A stretch of DNA of 64,000 nt, from positions 21,104,501 through 21,168,500 of the forward strand of contig NC_044572.1 of the NCBI RefSeq assembly GCF_901933205.1. Reading direction: 5' to 3'. The DNA is from Camarhynchus parvulus (taxonomy: Eukaryota > Chordata > Aves > Passeriformes > Thraupidae). The notes below the pieces were generated by a model. It searched no databases and was not told the DNA's origin. It saw nothing but the letters and a program-made list of their open reading frames with translations. This document shows, in pieces, positions 11,338 to 23,200 of the stretch (positions are counted from its first letter, which is position 1; every line of letters starts with the position of its first letter). Position numbers and translations under genes: made by a program.

Positions 11338-14300
11338 TCTTCTCCAGTAAAAGAGTCATTAGAGAAATTGCTGGAGATGGCACAGCCTAGGATTTTGCAA
11401 AACATACATTTCTTCTGAACGTTTCTAGATTATTTTAAGAATTTTACTTCCTGACTCATTGCTTCTGAGGACTTACTAAGGAACACTGCAAACACTGAAA
11501 TAAGTAAAAGAGAAGGAAAAGTCATGTGTCTCCTAACTTTTTGTGCTTTGTCATCTTGGAAGGTGCCTTGAGTGCTTTTTTTTCCCCTCTCTGCAAGTTG
11601 TTTACACCTCCTGGGAGAGACTTAACAGAGGAAAAACAATTAGATGGCTCTAGGAATGTCATCAGGAAAATACTGCCTTCTTTTGACTCCATGAGAGCAA
11701 ATGTGCAGCTGAGCCTGATATGTGGGCAGATGCTTGTACAGTACCTTTAGCTCATGTGATAAAAAATGAAATACTGCAGCAATTTAATAGCCCAAACATC
11801 TATTCAAACAAAGGCATTTGGTATGTATAACAGCACAGTAAAAAGACATTTGGAACACATAGGCAAATAGCTTAAGCTGAGAAATAAAAAAGCAATGTTA
11901 GCAATACAAGTAATGCCAGTGTATCTAAAGAGAATTTATCTTTCTCATTTCAGCTGATTACATCTGCCTTTGTTACTTTATTATATCACTGATGTCCGCA
12001 AATATTAAAGGCTTTTTCATGTCTTTTAAGGAAAATTTGAAGACAACAGGAGCATTAGGAACCTATCAGCCTATGTGGTAAGGATGTGTTCACTGTGATC
12101 CATTGAATATTTACTTTGGCAACAAAGGTTGAAGAAACAGAATTATGCATCTTTGCTCATGTATTTAACAGGTCATTACACTGTACAACAAAGGGATCTC
12201 AGGCTGTTTGCATATTCATTTTCAGGTGTTGTCTAAGAAATAATCTAAGGATTTGAAGAAGGACTGAAGTAACACACTGCACTTTAAATTTTTTAAAATA
12301 AGAAACTGACATTTATATGAGAAAGCTGGTTTTTAATGCTGTTACACGTATCAGTGAAGTTTAGTGTCATAATGAATTATCATGTACTTCTGGAAACATT
12401 TTTAGAAGACACTTTAGATCCCAGGACCTTCTGCATCAACTGAATGTCTTAATTTCTGCATTATGATTCCATTATTTCATTGCTGATTTAAGTTGATATA
12501 AAGCTAGAGATGCAATGGCTCATGTCAAACACCTTCCTCACTGATCTCATTGTGTCTTGAAGATATTATAGGTGAATTAAAGAAAAGAATTAAAGAAACA
12601 TCCTTTAATAAATTATACTCCCATACATTCCATATAGGCAGGTGTGAAGAGCAAGAAAATATTTGTATTAATACCTCATCCATCCACATCTTTTAAAAAC
12701 TTAAAAAAAAATTAGAATCCCCAACCAAATCTGCATTCCTGTTTTCCCAAGCATTTCAGGGAGGTTATTGTAATAGAAGTTACAGTAGGCTGTCTCATAA
12801 TGCAAAAATAGCAACATTGTCCAAATATGGTACCAAATGTGAGCTGACATATATTAGGAGTGGGGTAAAATATGTTCTTAAGTTGTTGTAGCTGAATCAC
12901 TGAGCCAGAGGTGGGGTAAGGCAAGGAGGTCCTGCAGTGTACTGTGTGCCTCCTCAAAAGGTGGTACCTGGGGGAAGGCCATGAGCACAGTGCAGGTCAT
13001 GTCCAGCAGCTTGCAGGATAAATCCTCTTTGAAAGGAACTGACCATCTCTAGACGGTTTCATTTATGTTATCAAAAACTTCCCAAATAAACCGGTTCCCA
13101 AAGGAACTTCCTCTTTTTACAGAGTTGAGAAATGGTAAGTTTCTGCACTAATGAGGAAAATATAAATAAATAGAAAGGGCACAGTGTAAAGTGAAGGGTC
13201 AAATGCATGCTGCTCAAAAAACTCTTACCAGAAAGCAGGGCCAGACTCCCAGCTGCTGTAAATGACTGACTTCCCTGTTAATGATCTGAAACTCGCTTGT
13301 ACCCTGCGACATCTTTCCAAAGGATGCTGTGAGTCAGTGCTGTGCTGTAACTAAAGGGTTTTGTGCAATAAGGAATAAATCCATAGGGTTGTATTCCTGC
13401 AAAAGATTAGCCTTTGAATAACAATTTCATAAATGAGCCATTAAGACCATGAGTGAGTAGGGCTGTGAAATCATATAGAGAGGAACTGTGTTCAGCAATG
13501 GATGCAACTGTCCTGAGGACAAGTAGTGACCTTACAAAAATCAAAGTAAACATATAAAAATTTGGCACTTTGATCCAAAAGTACACTTTGACCTCTGTCT
13601 TCCATGGTTTTTATCAGGATTATTTCAGAAAACATTAACCTATAGGTGGCATTCAAGGATAGCAAATTACTCCAATTTTGCACACAGGTATAGTGCTGCC
13701 ACACTTGGTCACACAGGAATGCTATGAATGTGCTAATTTTTTCACAAGCTGTGAGTGTTGCAGTGTCATTCTCAGTGGTACAGGCTGGACAGAATGGGAA
13801 ATGTGCTTGCCCTGCCATGGCTCTGAGAGCAGTCACCTGCCTTCTCCACAAAGCTCTGTGCCACACTACAGACCCTCCTTTTTTACTTTAGGTGCTGAAT
13901 TGCCAAATGGGCTGAGCAGCAATGGGTCCTGGGCTGCAGCACGAGCTGAGCTCCAGCCAGGTCTTCCTGCCCCTGGTGAGGGGCAGCCTGAGCTGTGCCC
14001 ATCCTGCTGCTGGGAGGGGAAGGTCCCAGCACGCTGCCAGCTCCAGCTGACAAACCTGTGTGTCACTGGCAGGGCTGTGCTGAGCTGGCATTGAGCAGAC
14101 ACCCCATGGGTGCTTCCACCAAGTGCCCAAAGCCAACCCTGGCTACGCTGTTGCAAAGGAATCTGGACTGCAAATAAAATCCCAAGCAAACTTTATTTTT
14201 TGTAAGAGATAAATCCTGGCAACCCACTGCCTGGAGTCTCTGTGAGAGACCACTGGGTGTCTCCCCTTTAGATCATACCTGGGGAGGATGACCAGCCTGC

Positions 14301-16544
14301 CAAAAGCAGAGAAAAAAACTAAAGTGCTTGAAAAACATAAAGAAAGTAATAATAGTATCCCAACATTCTTTCCTCTGAACATTGGTGCAGCAGAACTTGA
14401 GACCAGATGTAAATGAGGAAGCACCTGGGAAGGCTCAGGGACAGTCTGGGACATCACATGCGCACTGCAACAGGGTGCTGGCTTGCAGATAAGAATGATC
14501 CTGTATGACTTGTTTTCTCCAGACATCCAAACACTGTCCAAGAGAGCCCCACTGTACCTGCAGGAACACCCACCCTGCCACTATGGGACTTCCCCCCTGC
14601 CTGGTTGTTGGGTGGCATTTAGCACAATGGACACTGCAGCCATGTCCTGGTGCTCAGGCTGCCCTCAATAATGGGAGATTTGCATCTCTTTGAAGCAGCA
14701 TGGCAAGCCATCACCTTGGTCCTCAACCCAGAATAACCAGGAAGCAGGGCATGCACTCAGGATAAAACAGCACAGCACCATCTCTTTGCTAAGGCATAAA
14801 CCACACAGGAGTGTCATGATGTGTGCAGGAGCAACCTGTTCTCTGAAGTGCACCTGTATTCTACCCATCAGCACAGACCAGTCCTTCAGAGAAGCTTCAT
14901 GTGCCTGAATCTTCCTGGGATTTCATCCCCAGCACCTTCCCCACACCATACCTCACCCTGATTGGCAGTGGGAGGTGCTGCTGTGCGCCCATTTCCATTC
15001 ATTTCTTTGTAGCTGGAGATCCCCATGAGTAGTAAAAATCAGGCACAGCTTTTTTATCTCCTAAATAGAACTATTAAACTTCTCAAGTCTCCTGCACCCT
15101 CATCTCATGTGGTCAGTGCAGTCAGTGGCCCTGGGCAGACAGTCTGTGAGCACAGCTGGCACTGTCCTTGTCACAGGGCAAAGCAGCCAGTGCTGCCAGC
15201 ACTGCCTGCCTTCACTGAATTCAGAGGTCTGCAAGGCATGCAATCCTCTAATTCTTCACTTAGAAGGTTTTCTTAAGAAATCTACGGTGCATCCAAGGTA
15301 AAAACCTCTTTTGCTGTTTTGTGACATTCTCCTTTGCAACCTGTCCACCCAGGACTTTTCTTCTGTGAATTCTGCAGAGCATTGTTGGAGGGTTAATTAA
15401 AGCAGTCTGTTTCTACAGCACGTTCTGTCTGTTTCTTCTTTTCATTATTAGATGTGATGACACATTTGCCTGTGTGGCTTCCCGCAGATGGCACGGAAAT
15501 TTTGTGATCAAATGTTAAGAGTAAACCAACTGTCAGATCTGATCACAGCTTCCTGTATTGCTCTGCTGGTGCAGGAATACCATTTTAATAAAGGGCTCCT
15601 GCTTTTTAAAGTGATAGGGTTTGCAGCAAGGATGTCTGAGAGTAAGTCTAGCTCAATATTAACAGATTCAGGGCTGTATTGAGAAGTTTTATGTTCCAAC
15701 TATAGATTTTATTTGCAAACACTTCTAAAAATCAATAATACAAAGCGAACATTATTAGTGATTGTGATTTAATTCACAGGCAATTTTCATGGCAAACTGA
15801 ATAAAATACAAAATAATGTGGGTGGTGAATAATTCAAATGCTTTGAAAATCCTCACTTCAAAATAATCAAGTGTAATGTAATGCACAGATGCATGCAAGC
15901 ACACAAAGAAGAAAAATCAGACATTTCATAGTTTAGTTTGGTTTAAAACAGAAAACTAAATTATAGGGAAGAGGTTTTGCTGGAGATGCCCATTGTAGTG
16001 CTAATAGAAGGACTATACATGCCTAGTGCTGATCAGCTGACCTCAGCCTCCTCTGAACAGATCAGACTTGTCTTGGGGACAGTAAATTTGGATCTGACAT
16101 TGAAGAATCTGAGTAGGAGTTCTGCCTGATAATTCAGATGTTGACAGAACAGCATAAACTATGCAGATCAAACATTTATTTTGCTGTTTTAGCTTTTTCT
16201 GCTATTCACAAATTATCTATGAACAGAATTTGATTTTGACAGATTTGTTCAATATTCAAAGCACTCAGAACCTGTTCCAGGTTATATCTTGTATGCAAAT
16301 GGTTTGTTTTCAGTTTGGGTGTGCATTCAGTGATTTGCTGAGCATCATCCTCTGCTGCTGGTTAGAGAAGTAAAAAATTTTACAACAGAGGAAGGAGAAA
16401 TCTGACTTCCTCACACTAATAGGCACCTGCATGAGCAGCAGGCTCTGCCTGAATGGTCAGGTTGTGATTTTCTTGCAGAGAACTGATGGAAGCACCTGGT
16501 ATCTGTGGGCCTCTTCTGTATTTCACCCAGAACCTGAGCCACCT

Positions 16545-16857
16545 GGACTTGACTTCCAAGATGCTTCCTCACCTATCATAGAAGAACTAATAGGATTCCA
16601 CGCCCACGCCCTAATGGTTGCACTAGCAATCTGCAGCCTAGTCCTTTAGCTATTAACCCACACACTCACAGAAAAACTAGCATCAAACACAGTTTGTAAT
16701 CGAACTCGTCTGAACGATTCTCCCAGCCATAGTAGTAGTCATGCTCGCCCTACCGTCCTTAGGAATCCTCTACATGATGGACAAAATCAACGAACCCAAT
16801 CTAACCCTAAAAGCCACCAGTCACTAATGATACTGAACCTACGAATGCACTGACCTT
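16545..16857 (+). pseudogene. Nuclear mitochondrial insertion (NUMT): cytochrome c oxidase subunit II fragment
   Basis: This matches the N-terminal third of vertebrate mitochondrial COX2, the respiratory-complex subunit that receives electrons from cytochrome c. Frame 1 (16545-16690) gives the hallmarks FQDASSP, EEL, ALMVALAICSLVL and LTEKLAS. After a frame change near 16690-16700, frame 2 gives [34 protein letters not shown] and WYWTYE. Three Trp positions are encoded as TGA (16711, 16828, 16834), normal only under the vertebrate mitochondrial code. This shows mitochondrial origin rather than a processed nuclear gene. Decay is clear: a Tyr position is TAG at 16647, a Gln position is TAA at 16825, and about 8 bases are missing where DAQEVE is expected. 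An FHDHA motif reads FHAHA. The true start codon and the copper-binding C-terminal half are absent. It is not expressible as COX2. Confidence 0.95.
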
Positions 16858-19800
16858 TCCCAACTTTGGTTCTTTCCCTAAATGTCCCATAGGACATTTC
16901 CCTTTAAAATGTCCCGTAAGTTTTGCACAGTTCTTCCCCTGTACAGTCCAAAATAATTCCCACACCCTGGGCACGCTGTCAGCCATGGTTTGCTGGAGCT
17001 GGCTGGGGAGGGAAGGACTCTCCTAGACCCACCTCAGTGGGTTTCATGCCAGAGACAGTGGTCTGCTTGGCCTCCTTGGATGGCTTTGGAGTTACTGATT
17101 TGGCTGCTTTGGTTTTGTGCTCTTCACTGTGACCTGGTGTGGCATTTGCTGAGTCTTTGGTCAGGAAACCTGACCAAAAGGTTTGGGCATCCTCTGCTTT
17201 TTTCCACTGGCATTGTACAGAGAGGGGAACCCTGCCTCAGTGGGGCAAGTGGTAAATCCAGCCAGTGGTGCCAGTTTGTGAGTGGAGAGGGGAAAGCCCT
17301 CGATAATAAAGGCGGGTACCTCAAGCCAGTGCCAGGCTGACACTTGCACACTAATCAGATACTCTTCCATCTCCCTGGAGCTCTCCAGAGACTGATTAAA
17401 TAGAGGGATCAATGGATGGCTTCACAATAATTTCACACTCAGAGAAGATTCCCTTCACCGCCCGTTATAATTAAAATAACTGACATTTTTCTGTGTTAAT
17501 AAGCTGCTTTATTTCTTGGTGGGTTTGTTGGGGCATAACAGACTCCATCATGGACTGGTTTGCCAGTGTACATTGTCCTTTTCGGCTCTTATGGACACAG
17601 ATGGTCTCACAATGCCACGTGAAAGACCAATTTGACTAAGATATGGTATTTAGTAGTAGAATTTCTCATGCACATATTAAATAGCATATTTAAAGGTCAT
17701 AGCAATTTAAATTGTGATCTGATGAACCTTGTGGTTTAGTGCATAATGCATTAGATATAAGTATTTTCAGATTTTAAAACCAAAGACATTAAAAACCCTT
17801 ATTTTGTAATTTTATTCTGAAATTTTTGTTTTCTCTGCTAGTAACCTTTAGTGTTTTTACCTTGGGCAGAAGCCATAGGATTTACTTAACACTAGTTCCT
17901 AAAATCCTCTTGGCAGGGGGTAATGCCCAGCACAGAAAAGAACAAGATCACAAAAAATATTTGTAAAATAATTCAGACTTGAAAATATGGTACACCAGTC
18001 TTGTTTCAGCAACACAGAAATAAAGTATCTGGTTTTCAGAAAAATCAGATCGACTTCCTAAGGGTCTGGTTAAACTGCTGGGTGTAAATTGCTATTGGAA
18101 TTGACTCTTAAAGATCTTGGTTTAGCAGGTTAAACATCTGCTGGATTTATTACAGTTTTATTTGTACTTCATCTGTATCTGGTACAATTAAGCCAATCAA
18201 AGTAAGTGAATCAAATCTAATTTACTCTCTAATGGACCAAAAAGGAACGAATAAACACTGCACTATTAGAGCCAAATGATTAAACATGTCTCTGAGGTAT
18301 TTTTTTTTTCTATTTCAGCATAGAAGAATCATGGTGTTTATGCTGTAATTAATCACTAAGGAGTGATGTAAACTAGTTTGAGCATTCATTCATTTTTCAT
18401 ATGGTTTCATAAAAATGCTAAACAAAACATATGAATGTAATGGAACAAATACCATTGGAATCTCGTACATTTATTCATATAAACATTTATGTTCTATCTA
18501 AAATCATCATAGGATTGACATAGAGAGGCATATTTATCAAATTGGATGAAAATTTGTTGTACCAACCTTTTTCACATTACTAGGCCTTTTAAAGACAAAA
18601 TTCAGCCCATGTGCAAATAGCTGTCTAAGGTGCATGTATCATGTTCAGGTTCATTAGGTAAGCATAAAAATTAAAGTTACATAATCAGGATTCATTTGAT
18701 ATTTTAAAATTATGCAAAATGGAGCTGCATCTACTCTGCATTAGCTAGAAGCTGCACACTGTAAGTCTGGAGTCCTTCTTACATCCCAGCACCAGGAAAT
18801 AAACCTCAGCTTGCAGCTGTTTATTTACACTGCCAACTGGAAGCAGGATTTAATCTGAAACAAGTAACCTAAATAAGAAAACAATTTAGAGCATTAACAA
18901 ACAGAGGGCACCTCATGATTTAACCATATCATATGAAAACCACTCTTTCCTTTAGAATGACTTGCTTTTTTGTGCCAATGTGATGCTTTTGGATTTTAAT
19001 GCTCTAGGGGGGCCATTTATGGAATAGTTTGCTCTGGTGTCTCTGGAGACACTTTGTCACAGCAGGAGGCAGCTGCAGCCCCCATGGGGTTCCTTTGCCC
19101 CCCTCTCATTTCTCATTGCACTTTTTCTGTCATCCTTAGCCTACATGATCTCCTGTGAAGTTATGTTTTGGCTCTCCCACTACAGAAGAGAAAGCACAGT
19201 AGAATGTATGAATAGGCTGGAAATAACAACCATTTTCTAAATGTGAATGTGTTTTATTCCATGTGAAACATCTTTGCAAATATCAATATTCGGCAATGAC
19301 TAAGGGTTTCTACAACATCCTGAAGTTCTTTTTTGTCAGGACTTTGTTAGGGTACCCCTAGGGCAGAGTTAAAAGGAAAGTCAGAAATTACTCAAAATAT
19401 TTTGTAAGAGAGCATGTTGCTCTGAAACTTGAAAGTTGATTTGGATGTTTAGCAAACAACAGAAGATAAAAATAGCAGGATTTGTACTCTGAAACCAGTA
19501 CTTTTGACAACTGAGGCTATCATCATTCATCAAATCACTTGCTTTAAAAAGCAAATTCACAGTGACAGTTTTCAGTCTGGGCTTGTACAGCATCTAGTGT
19601 GAAGGAGTCCTGGCCCACAGCTGAGGCTTCAGACTAACATACCCATCAGACATACTATGTTGCTATAGCAAATTTACCACTGCCTTGGCAAAGACTATAG
19701 TGCATATTTTTATCAGTCAGTACCAGTCCCAAAAATATTTTTGCAAGTGGGGCCACCAAGCTGAGGGAATAATTTCCACAACCTGTGTCAACGTGTGACT

Positions 19801-20242
19801 CCTGACACTACTGGGATGTGAGCTGCACTGGTGGCTTGGGGGGCTCCTGGCTACCGTGGGGAGCTCCTGGGGGGTGGTGCAGCCCCACAGAGGCATAGCA
19901 CTTGGGCTGGGGTGGGCAGGCTGTGGTGAAAACACAACAGCACTAAACCTCAGCACTTACCTGGCCTTTGGAATGCTAAGAGAGACAACAGGCCAGGTCT
20001 TGCAGTTGTGAAGCAATTTCAGCAGACCCTCTGTGCTGCATCCAAAGAGCTGGACAGACAACCACATCACCCACGTGGCTCCAGACTCTCCCCAGCCAAA
20101 CAACTGGGCTCCAACACCGCACAGCCTGTGAGCCCTGCTCAGCTCTGCAGAGATGACAGGTTCTGCAGTCATCTTGTGGCTGCCCCTAACTGCATGTGTT
20201 TTCTTTCCAAAGCACAATCAGCTTTAAATCATGACTGGTCTG
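16858..20242. other. Unannotated DNA; AT-rich block 17.6-19.0 kb
   Basis: There is no gene or recognised transposon. A small hairpin (AAATGTCC / GGACATTT, 4-nt loop, 16880-16899) sits about 20 bases beyond the NUMT, and AAAATGTCCC recurs at 16906. From about 17600 to 18960 the sequence is strongly AT-rich with many TAAT, ATTA and ATGCAAA-like words. A G-rich patch lies at about 19820-19920. Frames at 16923-17340 (plus) and 19717-20217 (minus) show no domain. Confidence 0.5.
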
Positions 20243-20280
20243 TCATTTTGCCCTGAAATGGTCATTTTGCCCTGAAATGG
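20243..20280. repeat. 19-bp exact tandem duplication
   Basis: TCATTTTGCCCTGAAATGG occurs twice back to back (20243-20261 and 20262-20280) without mismatch. This suggests a recent duplication or one still mutating by slippage. No gene context is seen. Confidence 0.95.
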
Positions 20281-23200
20281 CATGGGAGAGCCTGGATAGT
20301 CGATGAGAACTGAGGTGGCTGGAAAAACAAAATCAGTGTAAATCTACAGAAAGATTCAGCCTGTGCTAAATGTCAAATATAGATGAAAGGTTTGTTTTTT
20401 AACAGGCATAAAGTGAATGAACTCAGCACTTGTGGTCAGTCACCTATCTGTGTAAACATGCCATTCACACACATCCTGCCTTTGCTTGGCTTGCTGTGCT
20501 GATGTGACACAGCCCTCATGACAAGCAGCAGACTCCCAGGGCATTTGTACCATGCATATTTTATATCAGGAGAGAGGTGCGCACCACAAACCTGCTGAAT
20601 AATCTGCAGATCTTTTGTGATAGTCTTTTCTTCATAATGTTTTATTTAAGGAATTGAATCAATAAACTGTTCCTGTAGTACTGTCTAAGCACCTCTTGCC
20701 TTCAGCAGCGCCTGTTGGGATCAATGATCCATGGAGTCAGTTCAAAGGATGCAGGTACTCTGCCCTGCTGCCCTGATGAGATTGCTGATGCCAAGGCAAT
20801 GCTTAGGAGCTGGATCACCTCGAGGAAAGTGAAATCTGCACACAAGATTCTCTGAGCTGAGTGTGAGAATGGATGTTGAAGTGCAACATCTGCCTACAGA
20901 TTTCTGTTTCTGTGATTTTTACTCAGGCTTACAGCTGGGTGTTAAGTAATGCAGTTCTAAAACATATGTAATAGCAAAACAAGCTGTTTATTTTCAAAGT
21001 GGCAGACAAATTCAAAATTACAATGAATAATTTAACTAGCATGATTAATAATTACTTCCTCTTAGAAATATGAAGAGAATTACTTTGATAGGAGAATTTA
21101 ACGCACTGTACCTAGCAAACATCATTTTTGAAAGCCACTTAAAAATACCCAAACTAATCACCTGGAAAATAACTGTGTGCCAAATGAAAGGGCCAGAAAC
21201 CTCCTGGGACTATGGATCAGAACTTTCAGCAAGCTAGCTTTAATTAGCAGCAAGACAGTGAGACATCTTTCCAGAGTCATGATGCCAAAACTAAAATTCA
21301 AAGTAACAATCACTGAGAATGAGGTGTGGATATGGAAAGGAGCTTAATCACCCACAAATGAACAAAAGGTAAGGTTGAAAGACAGGGAAAGCCTAGAGCT
21401 CTACCTGGAGAGGGGCTAGAAATGGGCTGCAAAGGTGAAAACTGCAAAGATGGCTTTGATGTGAGGCATGATCAGAGGTAAGAGAGGGAGTAGCAACCAA
21501 AAGAAAAGAAGCTTCAGTGAGAGGTCAGCTCAGAAACAGGGATGTAGAGGTACTAGATGTTTATGGCATTTCCTTTTCATGAAGAGAGCTGGGGTTTAGT
21601 TCTTGATCACTGTATAATTTCTTTTATGCTGTGTGATTGTATGGCAACTGTTTAATACTATTTAATACATGTTTTATTCATGTGTTTGGGCAAGGCTGGA
21701 AGTAAGGCTCTCTGTCTTAGCTGAGTACTATCTTTTCAGATTTACAACATCATGCTTTCTCCTACTGTCACTCTGACCCTAAAATTGTTCCCACTGTTTT
21801 TGCACAGCAGGGAATGTGTACCAGGCAGGAGGCTCATCCCAGTGTGCCACACAGATCTGCCTGCTGGGAAATGAGCTTGATCCAGCCTCATGCTGGAAAA
21901 GACTCTGAACACCAGACTAGCTGATAAAATTATGCTGCCACTGACTACTTTTTTTAAAGAAACAAAGGGAGCTGGTTGTCTTTGCCCAAAGGAATGATTT
22001 AAGTGACAGAGTGTTGGTCTGTGAATCTCACATATGTTTTTCAAGTCTGGGGCCAGAGAAGGAACAGATGTCTAAGTTTGGAAGAAACACTCTTCCCTTT
22101 TTAGCACTTCCTATTGACTATTATAAGGTGTCCCCTCATTCAGTAGTGATTTCCATTCCTCCATATCTAGCTTTCCCTGTGACTAATGTAGACACCTAGC
22201 CTGGCGCTGGGTTTAATGGAGGCGTGCTGCTCCTGTTGTAGTGATGCTCTCTGGTGAGCACCTCCACAAGGCTGCAAACCTACAATCATAGTGAGCACAG
22301 GCTGCAGCAGCTGTCAGGTTCAACTCCAGTCTCTTCATCTCAGCTCTTTATAAGTGTGCTTAAGAGAGCAAGGTTGGTATGGAAACTGCCACTCACAGAG
22401 GAAAAGCACTTTGTACCACAAGATCCTGCAGGAAGGAAATGTGTCAGGAAGTGAATGATTTTTTTGTTTGTGGTTATGGCATCTCCAGAGTTGGTCTTAC
22501 TCTGTCAGTAGATATTGCTATGCAAATTAGCTTTTGTATAAAATAAAGAGCTGTTGGAAGCACTCAACTAAGTCAAGAGTGGACAGATATTGAACTGCTA
22601 ACTTAGTACTTGTGTTTCACCTTCATGAAAGCTTTGCATTTTTTTAATCTGTTCTTCTTTACAAGCAGCTGTACATATTGCAGAATGTACTGTTGTTTCT
22701 CCTTTGGCAGAAACAGTGTAATCAGGAGGGCATGATGGCCAAATTGGCAACATCGGCTCACTCTCTTGGTGAGACATCACAGTATCTGCTACGACTGAAG
22801 GAGACTTTCAAAACTGGGAAGGGCATATTTTCTTTCTGCTACATAGGATTTACTGTCATTTTGGAGTTACTTTGGGTTCTGTTTTGGTCTTATCTTAAAC
22901 CAGGAAATACTAGTCATCCATTCTCATCCTACAGAACCTAAAATGCTCATCAAAATCCACTTCAGGTTTAAGTGCATGGCACTGTCTTTGCCATGCCCCC
23001 TGTGGGCTGGTTTCCCAGCTGGCTGCAGAGAGCTGCTCGCAGGATTTTGGTTCCTCAGCAGAACCAAAGTGTGAAGTTGGGATTGTGCTCTTCATCCCAA
23101 CTCCACCTTGGAAACCTGCACAGAGAGCTGCGGAGGTCACACACAGCATGAATCCAGATGGCCACTTGAGCACAGAGGCTGCCATGGAAGCCCCTTTCCC

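Larger units (their letters stand above)
9501..16544. other. Unannotated DNA with minor repeats
   Basis: No gene was recognised. Contents are a 14-bp tandem duplication at 10175-10202, a 16-base T run at 10571-10586, a 13-bp inverted repeat at 11296-11337, and a GC-richer patch at about 13780-14110. In that patch overlapping frames on both strands stay open (for example 13678-14094 plus and 13866-14189 minus). That is explained by few AT-rich stop codons, and no protein family is recognisable. Confidence 0.5.
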
